Below, piece by piece: positions 7,512 through 14,782 of a stretch of 64,000 bases of DNA (its first letter is position 1; every line of letters starts with the position of its first letter). The position numbers and the translations under genes were made by a program. The stretch lies in IMG/VR virus record IMGVR_UViG_3300029893_000001, positions 1 through 64,000 of that record. One strand, given 5' to 3'. The notes under the pieces are model-generated. The model searched no databases and was not told the DNA's origin. It saw only the letters and a program-made list of their open reading frames with translations. Source of the DNA: a virus.

Positions 7512-7530
7512 CTATTATCGGCAGGGTTCA
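7512..7530 (-). promoter_or_regulatory. Phage promoter-like motif
   Basis: Minus strand TGAACCCTGCCGATAATAG, an exact consensus match, about 74 bases upstream of the start codon at 7438. Confidence 0.75.
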
Positions 7531-7555
7531 TGTCCCCACCGATAGTGCGTGGGAT

Positions 7556-7858
7556 TTATGGAGTAGTCGCGAGTTCCTCGGGCGGAATTCGATGCTCGAC
7601 GATGTTGAATAGGAACACGCTTTCGATGTTGGGTTCTTCGTCGAGGTATTCACATCCGCTACGCTCTTGGTGTCCGATGTAGGGGCCCCACTTGTGCCAC
7701 CTCCACCCACCATTATGACCTTTCCGTACTTCGGTCAGGAACACCGTGAACTTTCGCGGTCCCATTAGGACCTCATGGTAGTCTGGATGCTGAAGTAGAT
7801 TCTCAATCCCGTCGCATACTCCATACGACAAAACCAGTCCAACATCACATCCAACCAA
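7556..7858 (-). CDS. Hypothetical protein, 100 aa
   Basis: A 100-residue protein with the recognisable core FTVFLTEVRKGHNGGWRWHKWGPYIG, a pattern I associate with small uncharacterised phage proteins. The open frame has no ATG near its beginning; TTG at 7858 is the likely start, with no clear ribosome binding site, so the N-terminus is uncertain. Confidence 0.5.
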   Translation of the reverse strand: MVGCDVGLVLSYGVCDGIENLLQHPDYHEVLMGPRKFTVFLTEVRKGHNGGWRWHKWGPYIGHQERSGCEYLDEEPNIESVFLFNIVEHRIPPEELATTP

Positions 7859-7930
7859 TAGGCCGACGGCAACGTGCAGTCAAGTCTATTGGGCGCGGAT
7901 TGCGACGATTTCTGGTGGCTTGGTGTTAGC

Positions 7931-8212
7931 TCACCACTTCTTGCGCGGTGGGTCCATGGGATCGAATGGATGACGCGGTGCGGCAGGAGGCTCGGGAGGA
8001 GGCAACGATGCCGCCCTTTCGAGCTGCCGACGAAGCTGCTGGATGATGCGTCCGCACTCTTCGGCGCGGATCATGAACGCCTCTCCGGCGGTCTCGTCCA
8101 GACTCTTGACCTCTCGGGCCATCCTGAGGTACGCCTCACGGTCGTTCGTGAGCTGCGACATCAGGAACCTGAGAGTGAATTCGTCAAGAGGGTTGCGCCA
8201 ATCCATATCCAT
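7931..8212 (-). CDS. Hypothetical helical protein, 93 aa
   Basis: A 93-residue protein, helical for about 65 residues (REVKSLDETAGEAFMIRAEE) and ending in a proline-rich tail (PPPEPPAAPRHPFDPMDPP). It starts one base after the upstream stop. No family recognised. Confidence 0.6.
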   Translation of the reverse strand: MDMDWRNPLDEFTLRFLMSQLTNDREAYLRMAREVKSLDETAGEAFMIRAEECGRIIQQLRRQLERAASLPPPEPPAAPRHPFDPMDPPRKKW

Positions 8213-8437
8213 TTAGTCACCCGGTGGGAGAATAATCTCCTCCTCAGAAGCGAAGAACCATTTTGGGCGTGTCCCTTGGGGCAGGATGACATAACCCCGG
8301 TTCATCACCCACCATATAACGAACGGGATGTTCTCGATTTTCACCCTGTCCGATGCAATGGCTCGGGCGTCGGACAGGGTGAGAAGTTTTTCTGGTTCCT
8401 CCGATTCTGTATGAATCGGTACAATATTCCTTGTCAT
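8213..8437 (-). CDS. Hypothetical protein, 74 aa
   Basis: A 74-residue protein (MTRNIVPIHTESEEPEKLLT) with a C-terminal beta pattern (GYVILPQGTRPKWFFASEEE). No domain recognised. Tightly packed between its neighbours in one operon. Confidence 0.55.
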   Translation of the reverse strand: MTRNIVPIHTESEEPEKLLTLSDARAIASDRVKIENIPFVIWWVMNRGYVILPQGTRPKWFFASEEEIILPPGD

Positions 8438-8444
8438 CCGTTAG

Positions 8445-8975
8445 TCAAGAGACGACGGTGACTAGAGAAGGATGTACTCGGAACTTGGCTCCTTTCACGT
8501 GCCTCGATCCGCGGTCTTCCAATGTTTCCACGAGCACGCTCTTCTTGTTGATCTTGAGAACTCGGCCCCTCGTCTTTTCCCCGTTTTCCCGACCAAACTC
8601 CACGGTCGCGCCTCTCTTAAGGCCTTGCGGAGCGGAAGTCGGGATCTTGTCCTTGCCTCGCGTAAACCGGTAAGTTTCGACGGCGTCGAAGACCAACGAG
8701 TCCAGAGCGGTACTGGCACTTCGGGAGTACAGATCGGCGAACTCGGGCTCTTTTGCCGAGGCAACCTTCACCGCGACGGGAAGCAGTTTCTTCTCAGCCC
8801 ACTGATGTGAGAAGGGCTCGATCCACTGATAGGAATTCGAACCACCGGTTCCTCGATTCTTGACGTACGCGACGTCACGCCCCTTGATTACCAAGATGGC
8901 CTCGAATTGAGGAGTTTCCTCTCCCCTACCCAACCAAACGTTCTTGAGCGTGAAGAACGAATCAATGGTCGTCAT
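8445..8975 (-). CDS. Protein with C-terminal SH3/KOW-like domain, 176 aa
   Basis: The C-terminal 60 residues, from GLKRGATVEFGRENGEKTRG through VLKINKKSVLVET, have the alternating pattern of an SH3-like or KOW-like barrel (G-V-F..G...G.V.K.N...V.V). Proteins with such a C-terminus occur in many bacteria and phages and are mostly uncharacterised; nucleic-acid binding is a common guess. The N-terminal half is not recognised. Confidence 0.65.
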   Translation of the reverse strand: MTTIDSFFTLKNVWLGRGEETPQFEAILVIKGRDVAYVKNRGTGGSNSYQWIEPFSHQWAEKKLLPVAVKVASAKEPEFADLYSRSASTALDSLVFDAVETYRFTRGKDKIPTSAPQGLKRGATVEFGRENGEKTRGRVLKINKKSVLVETLEDRGSRHVKGAKFRVHPSLVTVVS

Positions 8976-9295
8976 CGCTTAGCTCCAATCTGCTGGGTCA
9001 GTCGCGTGAGCGCCTCGATTGCTCCATCATCGTGGGGATTTCGCATGAGTGAAGCTTGCCTTTGGTAAAAGGCAAGTAGATTCAGAGCAAGCTCTTGGGG
9101 TGTTGATTGAACGAATGCCCCCTCGGCCATCCCCAGAAGTGCTTCCGCTGCGATCTCCCGGGCCTTCTTAGCCTCCGGAGAACTGTGATCCAGGGTTTCG
9201 TCTTCGCTGAATTCGGTATCGACGATCACCGCAGCCAGGTGACGAAGGTACTCCCTTACCTTCTGTTCACGAAGATTCTTATCGTACGACATCAC
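8972..9295 (-). CDS. Hypothetical helical protein, 107 aa
   Basis: A 107-residue all-helical protein (MMSYDKNLREQKVREYLRHL), coupled to both neighbours by start-stop overlaps. No recognised domain. Confidence 0.6.
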   Translation of the reverse strand: MMSYDKNLREQKVREYLRHLAAVIVDTEFSEDETLDHSSPEAKKAREIAAEALLGMAEGAFVQSTPQELALNLLAFYQRQASLMRNPHDDGAIEALTRLTQQIGAKR

Positions 9296-9561
9296 TATCG
9301 CTTTCTGGCGAGCAACTCGCCGGCCTTGTACGCGAGGAATACTTGTCCTGCGTCCATCCCCCGAAACGAATCGGACGTCAGGCAGTCCTCCAACGAGACA
9401 TACGAACAGACGTTGGCACAGGTCACAATCGCTCGATCGATTTGAGCGTGATCGTCACAGCATCCTGGTCTGGTGCATATCCGGCTGTCGCATATTCGAC
9501 AGCGAGGTCCGCTCATGAAAGCGTGGAACGCTTCCATCATTCTGAGAAATGCGTGGCTCAT
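9295..9561 (-). CDS. Cysteine-rich protein, 88 aa
   Basis: I chose the ATG at 9561 (MSHAFLRMMEAFHAFMSGPR) because the upstream lipoprotein gene ends at 9564. CRICDSRICTRPGCC is a dense cysteine cluster at residues 22-36, followed by another two cysteines (CANVC), enough to bind one or two zinc ions. Function unknown. Confidence 0.6.
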   Translation of the reverse strand: MSHAFLRMMEAFHAFMSGPRCRICDSRICTRPGCCDDHAQIDRAIVTCANVCSYVSLEDCLTSDSFRGMDAGQVFLAYKAGELLARKR

Positions 9562-9563
9562 GT

Positions 9564-10184
9564 TCAGGCAGACGGGGCGAAGAATGAACACGGATCAGTG
9601 GTGAGTGGCGACGTTCCCGACACAAATCGGCAGTCCACATTTAGACCACCAGATACGGGCACCAGAGTGCAACGATATCGCCATACACCATGCCTGATAT
9701 CGCATTCATAGGTGTACAACGACCCCAGGAGGATGACGTCACAAGGACCATCAAAGATGGGATTCGTAACCGTGCCATCATCGAATTCATACTCGCATGC
9801 ACTAAGACGAGTCAACGGAACGTATCCGTAATCCGTCTCTGTGCACCCCATCAGTCGATGGGTGATTCGGTAACTACCAGAAATATCTGGTACATCGGTG
9901 CAGGTTAGCGGAGGTCCGGAGTCCGGCCCGGCGTCAGCAAACATGCTCGCGTCAGAACCAGAATCGAACACCGCTGCGTCTGTTCCAACGTCCGAACCCG
10001 AATCGCTGCCTGAATCGATTTCTGTCGTGGCGTCGATTTCAGCGTCGCTTGCATCGACTAGGATTTGAGCATCGATTTGAGCGTCGGCCATTGAATCGCG
10101 GGGGCCTCCGTCCCGAGGACCGAGGGCGCTCAGGTCGAACGAGCACCCACAGAGAATGAGTGCGCAGAGGATATGCCTGGCCAT
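9564..10184 (-). CDS. Putative lipoprotein with Asp/Ser/Gly-rich linker, 206 aa
   Basis: The N-terminus MARHILCALILCGCSFDL is a short signal peptide ending in a lipobox-like LCGC. It is followed by a roughly 75-residue low-complexity linker rich in Asp, Ala, Ser and Gly and then a cysteine-containing beta domain (six or more cysteines). This layout is characteristic of lipoproteins of Myxococcota such as Sandaracinus-type bacteria, as I know them. In a phage it could be a captured host gene, displayed on the cell surface to block superinfection or modify the envelope. Base composition fits the neighbourhood, so the capture would be old. Confidence 0.7.
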   Translation of the reverse strand: MARHILCALILCGCSFDLSALGPRDGGPRDSMADAQIDAQILVDASDAEIDATTEIDSGSDSGSDVGTDAAVFDSGSDASMFADAGPDSGPPLTCTDVPDISGSYRITHRLMGCTETDYGYVPLTRLSACEYEFDDGTVTNPIFDGPCDVILLGSLYTYECDIRHGVWRYRCTLVPVSGGLNVDCRFVSGTSPLTTDPCSFFAPSA

Positions 10185-10771
10185 TAGTAGTAGCTCTTTT
10201 CGGCGGCGTTCCGCCCTTCCGTGGTGATGCTCGTCGCGCCTGCTTTGTTGCGGCTCAAGAAACCTCGTGCCACCAGCGAATCGATTTCCGATGCAGTCGC
10301 CCCCAGTCGCTCCAGGTATTCTTTCCTGTAGCTGCTCTTGATTCCCTTGAAGACGCCGAGAATCTTTGCTTCCTTTTCGCTGACGTTCGTCGTCGGCGGA
10401 AGGAGCTGGGGATTCATATTCTTCGGACTGATGTAGATGGTCGCCGAAGCCGGATATCCCGTGCCCCCACTCCCCATCCCAGAGATGAAGGCGATATCGC
10501 GCGGAATCTCGACACTCTCGTCAGAGTCATCGATCGTCTTCGTGAACATGTTCGAGCCCCCGAAGGAGCCCCACGTGATCTTACACTCTTCGGTATCGTC
10601 GAGACGACATGCCACGACGTACCCGCGACGGCCTCGTCCGCTGGGCGGTCGCGTGAAGAAAGTCTCTTGGACGCACACCTCGACGTCCTTTCGGCAATAG
10701 CCGGCCATCCCCAGCCCCTTCTGGATGGAGGGCGGAAGTTCGCTGACCTTCATGTAGTGACCCATGATCAT
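10184..10771 (-). CDS. Hypothetical protein, 195 aa
   Basis: A 195-residue protein (start possibly at the seventh residue, MKVSELPPSIQKGLGMAGYC). N-terminal part SELPPSIQ...YCRKDVEVCVQETF, a Gly-rich loop (GMGSGGTGYPAS) and a C-terminal region that could be a small helix-turn-helix (GATASEIDSLVARGFLSRNK). First gene after the motif at 10808-10826, and followed by the lipoprotein in the same operon. Function unknown. Confidence 0.65.
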   Translation of the reverse strand: MIMGHYMKVSELPPSIQKGLGMAGYCRKDVEVCVQETFFTRPPSGRGRRGYVVACRLDDTEECKITWGSFGGSNMFTKTIDDSDESVEIPRDIAFISGMGSGGTGYPASATIYISPKNMNPQLLPPTTNVSEKEAKILGVFKGIKSSYRKEYLERLGATASEIDSLVARGFLSRNKAGATSITTEGRNAAEKSYY

Positions 10772-10807
10772 TTCCTCCCTGCCGCTGACAAGCGGCGATC
10801 ACGGGCT

Positions 10808-10826
10808 TTATTATCGGCAGGGTTCA
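10808..10826 (-). promoter_or_regulatory. Phage promoter-like motif sharing bases with a stop codon
   Basis: Minus strand TGAACCCTGCCGATAATAA, exact consensus. The TGA that opens the motif is the stop codon of the 10824-11063 gene. The motif is 37 bases before the start at 10771. Confidence 0.75.
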
Positions 10827-11063
10827 GCGCTCTTCGTATGCACGCCGCAGCCGTCGTAAGGCGTTCGGAACAAGAGTGAGCACCACCCCACGAACGCTTT
10901 CGATCCCCTCGCAGATTCCCGTTTGAGGATCTACTAAGTAAGCCGCGCACCCGTCCGTAACCATGTAGGCCTGACCGTTACGCCATTCGCAGAACTGCAA
11001 AATGATTCGGCCACCAACAGCATTGGTGGCCGAATAGGACGGTGTATTACGTGGCTCGCTCAT
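10824..11063 (-). CDS. Hypothetical protein, 79 aa
   Basis: Start chosen at 11063 (MSEPRNTPSYSATNAVGGRI), which overlaps the upstream stop by 4 bases. It has a beta-rich middle (ILQFCEWRNGQAYMVTDGCAAYLV) and a basic C-terminal helix (ALRRLRRAYEER). Its stop codon TGA is also the first three bases of the promoter motif. Confidence 0.55.
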   Translation of the reverse strand: MSEPRNTPSYSATNAVGGRIILQFCEWRNGQAYMVTDGCAAYLVDPQTGICEGIESVRGVVLTLVPNALRRLRRAYEER

Positions 11064-11224
11064 CGGTCTTCGTTGATCTCGATGCCCTGCGATGCTGAGC
11101 AGCCGACATCGTAATGGGCTCCACCGAAGGAGACCCCAAACAAAAATACCCAGACGACGAGGAATACCACAAGGCACCCACCGCAACTTGCGTATCCATC
11201 AGAGCTTCCTTCATTGTCAGACAT
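11060..11224 (-). CDS. Small membrane protein, paralogue of the 14398-14556 product, 54 aa
   Basis: Start at 11224 (MSDNEGSSDGYASCGGCLVV). One hydrophobic segment at residues 17-34, then FLFGVSFGGAHYDVGCSASQ. The second half matches the product of 14398-14556 (FLFGISIDGEHYDVGCSCDG), so the two genes are paralogues, one with and one without the membrane segment. Role unknown. Confidence 0.65.
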   Translation of the reverse strand: MSDNEGSSDGYASCGGCLVVFLVVWVFLFGVSFGGAHYDVGCSASQGIEINEDR

Positions 11225-11234
11225 TGGTCTCCTC

Positions 11235-11519
11235 CTACGCAATGGGACGAATGTTCTCTAGCGCAATAGGCCCTACTTCAAGGACGCCGCACTTAGGACA
11301 CATCTTGCCGTCGTATTTTTCAGCGCCTTCGTCCGGTTCGACCCATAAACCAATCTTGGTGGGATTGACTGGATCGTCGCCTCGAACGTGACGAACAGTT
11401 CCTTCGAAGCTGTGAAGTTCTGCTCCGAACTTCATTTGGGCCCCTGCGAGTGCCGCCGGCCCCGTGACATGGAGTCTCTCAACGTGGACTCTGGTACCTT
11501 TTGTGATGTAGGCTTCCAC
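11235..11519 (-). CDS. Hypothetical protein with CxxC, 94 aa
   Basis: A 94-residue beta-rich protein (MEAYITKGTRVHVERLHVTG) that looks like an SH3-like barrel (GTRVHVERL...FEGTVRHVRGDD...IGLWVEP). It also carries a single CPKC pair near residue 74. Ribosome binding site GAAGGAG precedes the ATG. Function unknown. Confidence 0.65.
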   Translation of the reverse strand: MEAYITKGTRVHVERLHVTGPAALAGAQMKFGAELHSFEGTVRHVRGDDPVNPTKIGLWVEPDEGAEKYDGKMCPKCGVLEVGPIALENIRPIA

Positions 11520-11522
11520 TGG

Positions 11523-11609
11523 CTACTCCTTCTCGTCTGGCCACAGAAACTGCAAAAGCACGTAGCCTAAAGCTACCCACCCAGCCAAGTATAGTAGCCC
11601 CAGATCCAC
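11523..11609 (-). CDS. Tiny membrane protein, 28 aa
   Basis: GTG start at 11609, one base after the upstream TAA. The product VDLGLLYLAGWVALGYVLLQ followed by FLWPDEKE is almost entirely one membrane helix with an acidic end. Its final codons (GAC GAG AAG GAG TAG) also form the ribosome binding site of the next gene. Start-stop tiling is the main support. Confidence 0.5.
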   Translation of the reverse strand: MDLGLLYLAGWVALGYVLLQFLWPDEKE

Positions 11610-11610
11610 G

Positions 11611-11751
11611 TTACGGCCACGGTTCGTCGCCGTCGTCGTCTGAGCTGAATCCTGGGCCTGTCCAAAGCATGGCGGTCGTCATGACGAACGTTCCCAAGAC
11701 TAGGACCGCCAAGAAGATGTCTGCAAATTCAGCAAGGTTCCGTAGTTCCAT
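11611..11751 (-). CDS. Small membrane protein, 46 aa
   Basis: ATG at 11751 preceded by GAGGAAATAG. The product begins MELRNLAEFADIFLAVLVLG, continues with a membrane helix to about residue 30, and ends in an Asp-rich tail (SSDDDGDEPWP). The gene overlaps the end of the upstream gene by 52 bases in another frame, and the next gene starts immediately after it. Confidence 0.55.
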   Translation of the reverse strand: MELRNLAEFADIFLAVLVLGTFVMTTAMLWTGPGFSSDDDGDEPWP

Positions 11752-12209
11752 TCTATTTCCTCCTCTTCCGACAAACGCTCTCGCACCTTTTCAAGCTGAG
11801 CTACAACATGTTCGTTATGGTGCTCGGTATCCGAGTCGTCCAACACATATACTTGGCCATAATCGGGGTCGATCCACATCGTGTTAGGGTCCCCGTCAGC
11901 ACGAAAACAAAAACCGAGACACGAATCTTGGTGAGGACTAGGAGATGCAATAGATTCCATCTTACCACGGATTCTAAAGCCACCGACTACGATTTCGACC
12001 GGACTTCCAACTTTCAGAAGTGCCATCTCCTCGTCGTCCGGTTCATGTTCCGGCATTTCAAAATGACGGATCCTTCTTTGAAGATGTGCGACTTCGCTTT
12101 CGAGATCGGCTGTAAGGCGTCGAAAATGATTTGCGTCCTGACTGGTCATGGCCCATCGAACAACTGCGAAAAAGCAAAACAGGCCGAGAACGATGAAAGC
12201 TAGCGTCAT
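11700..12209 (-). CDS. Membrane-anchored coiled-coil protein, 169 aa
   Basis: The N-terminus (MTLAFIVLGLFCFFAVVRWA) is a membrane anchor; residues 25-52 are a predicted coiled coil (LTADLESEVAHLQRRIRHFE), and the rest is a soluble beta-rich part plus an acidic helix near the end. Together with the two small membrane proteins downstream it forms a membrane-protein cluster of unknown role, perhaps envelope-related. Confidence 0.65.
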   Translation of the reverse strand: MTLAFIVLGLFCFFAVVRWAMTSQDANHFRRLTADLESEVAHLQRRIRHFEMPEHEPDDEEMALLKVGSPVEIVVGGFRIRGKMESIASPSPHQDSCLGFCFRADGDPNTMWIDPDYGQVYVLDDSDTEHHNEHVVAQLEKVRERLSEEEEIEWNYGTLLNLQTSSWRS

Positions 12210-12226
12210 TTAGTTCCTCCAAAAAG

Positions 12227-12257
12227 AAAATGGGGGCCGCCGAAGCGACCCCCATTT
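12227..12257 (-). terminator. Terminator hairpin after the CCA enzyme gene
   Basis: On the minus strand TAAAATGGGGGTCGC-TTCG-GCGGCCCCCATTTTC: a long GC stem with a TTCG tetraloop and flanking A/T runs. It begins within the stop codon of the CCA-enzyme gene and is followed by TTTTCTTTTT, so it is a good intrinsic terminator. Confidence 0.85.
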
Positions 12258-13519
12258 TAGAGAAGAGTACGAGCTTTGGTGAGAAGAATCTGCTTCTCGT
12301 TTCGTGCCGGGTCGTCGAGCACGAACTCCAGGAGCTGCTTAAGCAACTCTCCTAGCTTGCGCGAGGGAGGGATGCCTAGGTGCTCTTGCAGTTCATCGCC
12401 GGAAACGGCAAGGCCTTTTAACTCCAGCGGCACGCCTGGGTCCAGAACCTTCCTGAGACGCTCCCGGAGGGCGATTCGATCGCTCTCCGAGCTGCCGTAG
12501 GGGTTCGACAGGTACACCAGCTCAGCGTCGCGTAGGTAACGAACACCGATATTGCTGGCCCACCTTCGAATTGCGGAATCTTCCCAGGCTAGCATCTCTG
12601 ACACTGAAGGTGCCTCACGAAGTCCAAGAGCTACCCGCTTGATAAGCTCTCGGTCCGCGTTGGACGTCTTCATTGCTCTAAGCCAGATTTCAATGGCTCG
12701 TTCACTGGCCCTGGCCTCCAGAAGAACAGCAGCCATTGCCAAAGGAAAGTTCCTGGGTGCCGAATCTAGCCGAGTCATCGCCCTAGAGAATCTGGCTGCC
12801 TCTAACTCAGCCAGGGGGCCTCCGATTGAGTCTAGAATCCCGGTTCGCTTCATGATGTAGAAAGCGGTAGAGGGCCAGCGTGCCTTTTCTACTGCCTTCA
12901 CCCACTCGGCTAGAATCCGTTCCGACGCCACCTTAGAGAAAGTCTCTAAGTTCGGACGAATTGCCTCTTCCGTGGAGCGCTCCAATTCACACTGGAGTGC
13001 CGCACAGAATCGAGCAGCCCTCAGAACTCGAAGGCCGTCCTCCTTGAACCTTTCCATCGGGTTGCCGACCGCCCGAATGACTTTGGCTTGGAGGTCCTTT
13101 CTTCCGCCCCATGGGTCTGTGATTTCCCCTGAAACAGGATCGGCTGCGATGGCGTTGACGGTGAAATCCCGACGTGCCAAGTCTTCTTCGACTGACTTCA
13201 CGAAGAAAACTTCGTCAGGTCGCCTACCGTCCGAATATGCACCTTCACCACGAAGAGTGGTGACCTCATATCCTTCACGGCCAATCATCACCGTTACGGT
13301 CCCGTGCTGGATTCCAGTTGGGATCGTGTGGGGAAATAGCGACTGGACGTCTCCGGGGAGAGCCTCGGTCGTCAAATCCCAATCTGCTATTTGATTTCCT
13401 GCGCCTCGAAGAAGGTCACGAACGCAACCACCTACAATCCAGGCCTGAAAGCCTGCGCTGCGGAGCGTTGCCGCGACCTGACGGACAGGCTCAGGGATTA
13501 GCGTAGGATCTATTTTCAT
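12257..13519 (-). CDS. CCA-adding enzyme / poly(A) polymerase family nucleotidyltransferase, 420 aa
   Basis: A class II template-independent RNA nucleotidyltransferase that adds nucleotides to RNA 3' ends, in this family usually CCA on tRNA. Visible motifs: GGCVRDLL at residues 30-37, the metal-binding DWD at 46-48, RRDFTVNAIA at 116-125 and EDGLRVLRAARF near 160-171. A helical C-terminal half is typical of the family, and 420 residues is a normal length. Whether it adds CCA or poly(A) cannot be told from the sequence. With Thg1 at 56.8-57.6 kb and the cREC protein next door it points to repair of damaged tRNA during infection. Confidence 0.92.
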   Translation of the reverse strand: MKIDPTLIPEPVRQVAATLRSAGFQAWIVGGCVRDLLRGAGNQIADWDLTTEALPGDVQSLFPHTIPTGIQHGTVTVMIGREGYEVTTLRGEGAYSDGRRPDEVFFVKSVEEDLARRDFTVNAIAADPVSGEITDPWGGRKDLQAKVIRAVGNPMERFKEDGLRVLRAARFCAALQCELERSTEEAIRPNLETFSKVASERILAEWVKAVEKARWPSTAFYIMKRTGILDSIGGPLAELEAARFSRAMTRLDSAPRNFPLAMAAVLLEARASERAIEIWLRAMKTSNADRELIKRVALGLREAPSVSEMLAWEDSAIRRWASNIGVRYLRDAELVYLSNPYGSSESDRIALRERLRKVLDPGVPLELKGLAVSGDELQEHLGIPPSRKLGELLKQLLEFVLDDPARNEKQILLTKARTLL

Positions 13520-13544
13520 TATGACCTCCCTCGTGAGCGTAGAC

Positions 13545-13742
13545 TTACGGCTCTCCGCAATCCAGTTGCTCGTCTGCGAGCTTAACTAGCTCGCTAGCCC
13601 TCTTGATGTCTCCAGACTCTAGAGCTTCTCGTGCTTCTCCAAGTGAATTGCCAGAGTCGATGATTGCATCGGTGTTCTCCGATGACACCGACATACTAGT
13701 AAGACGTTGACTCACTTGGTTGATTTTGTCTTTGATGTTCAT
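13545..13742 (-). CDS. Hypothetical helical protein, 65 aa
   Basis: Start at 13742 (MNIKDKINQVSQRLTSMSVS), overlapping the upstream cREC gene stop by 4 bases. Entirely helical and acidic at its C-terminus. It sits between the cREC gene and the CCA-enzyme gene. No family recognised. Confidence 0.55.
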   Translation of the reverse strand: MNIKDKINQVSQRLTSMSVSSENTDAIIDSGNSLGEAREALESGDIKRASELVKLADEQLDCGEP

Positions 13743-14095
13743 CGCTTCCCACCAAAAACAACAGCCTTCCATGACTCCATGAAGGACTGGATGTTTTCCT
13801 GTCCAACAGGGTTTGCGGAATGGATTCGGTAGTCAGGGCACGAGTCCGGATAGTTTCTTTCCAGCCAGCGAAGGAACTTCATGACCGTTTCGGGTGCTGC
13901 CCCAGGGCCAGAGATTGCATACCTGGGTACCGGCACGCCTAGATCGTGATCCAGTGCCATGAAGAACGGAGGACCCCACATCTTCACGTAATACATGGCT
14001 TGGTCGCAATCGCGACACCAAATGAAGTCGGTGATTTCCGGACACTCGACAGAAGGGTTACGCAGATCGTCCAGCCACAACTTCCATTTCATCAT
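13739..14095 (-). CDS. Cyclic-phosphate processing receiver-like (cREC) domain protein, 118 aa
   Basis: Matches the receiver-like family named for cyclic-phosphate processing: KLWLDDLRNP at residues 5-14 with the acidic pair Asp9/Asp10, ALDHDLG at 47-53, and IHSANPVG at 91-98. The family is thought, from comparative genomics, to process 2',3'-cyclic phosphate ends or linked nucleotides in RNA repair and conflict systems; the biochemistry is not settled as far as I know. Its nearness to the CCA enzyme (one small gene between) supports an RNA-repair theme. Confidence 0.75.
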   Translation of the reverse strand: MMKWKLWLDDLRNPSVECPEITDFIWCRDCDQAMYYVKMWGPPFFMALDHDLGVPVPRYAISGPGAAPETVMKFLRWLERNYPDSCPDYRIHSANPVGQENIQSFMESWKAVVFGGKR

Positions 14096-14394
14096 GTCTT
14101 CACCATTTTCAATGATTCACACACGGCGTCCCCAGCCGGAGTCAATATTACTGCTGCCGTGCGTGGAAGGATTTGTTTTTCACCCACCATCAGGGCTTGG
14201 CGTGGAAATAGCAGGGCTTGGCGTGGAAATAGTTCCACGTGAACAAGACCCTGCTGTTGCAGACGGACGGCCATCATGTAGTCTTCCGGATTTTGGTCCG
14301 GATAGAAATCAAGACTACCACCGCCAGTCTTTTGATGGCAGTGGTAGACTTTACCTAGGAAGAAGGCATCGCTGGCTGTGAGTTCAAAAGCCAT
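14092..14394 (-). CDS. Hypothetical protein with in-frame duplication, 100 aa
   Basis: A 100-residue protein (MAFELTASDAFFLGKVYHCH) with a possible winged-helix-like pattern. Residues 56-69 read LFPRQALLFPRQAL, the product of a perfect 21-base tandem duplication at 14191-14232. The duplication keeps the frame. Function unknown. Confidence 0.6.
   Translation of the reverse strand: MAFELTASDAFFLGKVYHCHQKTGGGSLDFYPDQNPEDYMMAVRLQQQGLVHVELFPRQALLFPRQALMVGEKQILPRTAAVILTPAGDAVCESLKMVKT
14191..14232. repeat. Tandem 21-bp duplication inside a gene
   Basis: Two perfect adjacent copies of cagggcttggcgtggaaata plus g (14191-14211 and 14212-14232). They lie in frame in the 14092-14394 gene and add seven residues. 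Perfect identity means the event is recent or an assembly artefact. Confidence 0.85.
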
Positions 14395-14397
14395 AAT

Positions 14398-14556
14398 TCA
14401 CCGAGAAGGTGTTACTTCGATGCCGTCGCACGAGCACCCTACGTCGTAGTGCTCACCATCGATGGAAATCCCGAACAGAAAGCACGATCCGTCCGAGCTT
14501 CCGCTATCCGACTTGTTCTTCGAGCAGGAGCAGTCTTCCTTGGTTTCCTGTGTCAT
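14398..14556 (-). CDS. Small Cys/Ser-rich protein, paralogue of the 11060-11224 product, 52 aa
   Basis: ATG at 14556 after AGGAGGGCCACG. The product begins MTQETKEDCSCSKNKSDSGS and ends with FLFGISIDGEHYDVGCSCDG and a short tail. The FLFGxSxxGxHYDVGCS block is shared with the 11060-11224 product. Four or more cysteines could bind metal. Too short to name. Confidence 0.6.
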   Translation of the reverse strand: MTQETKEDCSCSKNKSDSGSSDGSCFLFGISIDGEHYDVGCSCDGIEVTPSR

Positions 14557-14572
14557 GTCGTGGCCCTCCTGA

Positions 14573-14773
14573 TTACTTCTTTCCGAACGATGCGATCCGA
14601 TAATCGCATATGAACTCGCCCCAGGCTGTCTGCCTGGTCGAGTAGACTTCTACAGGGTCTCGGCTCTCTCGACGAATCGTCTTGGCTTCGTTGATCACCG
14701 ATTCCTTCGTACCGGTAAAGAAGTGTCGAATCTCTTGGCCGCTCTTCTTACTGCGAATCACGATGAAGAACAT
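14573..14773 (-). CDS. Hypothetical protein, 66 aa
   Basis: A 66-residue basic protein (MFFIVIRSKKSGQEIRHFFT) with a beta-alpha-beta pattern (FFIVIRSK.. / ESVINEAKTIRRE / VEVYST..). No known function. Confidence 0.55.
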   Translation of the reverse strand: MFFIVIRSKKSGQEIRHFFTGTKESVINEAKTIRRESRDPVEVYSTRQTAWGEFICDYRIASFGKK

Positions 14774-14782
14774 CTCAGTCTC

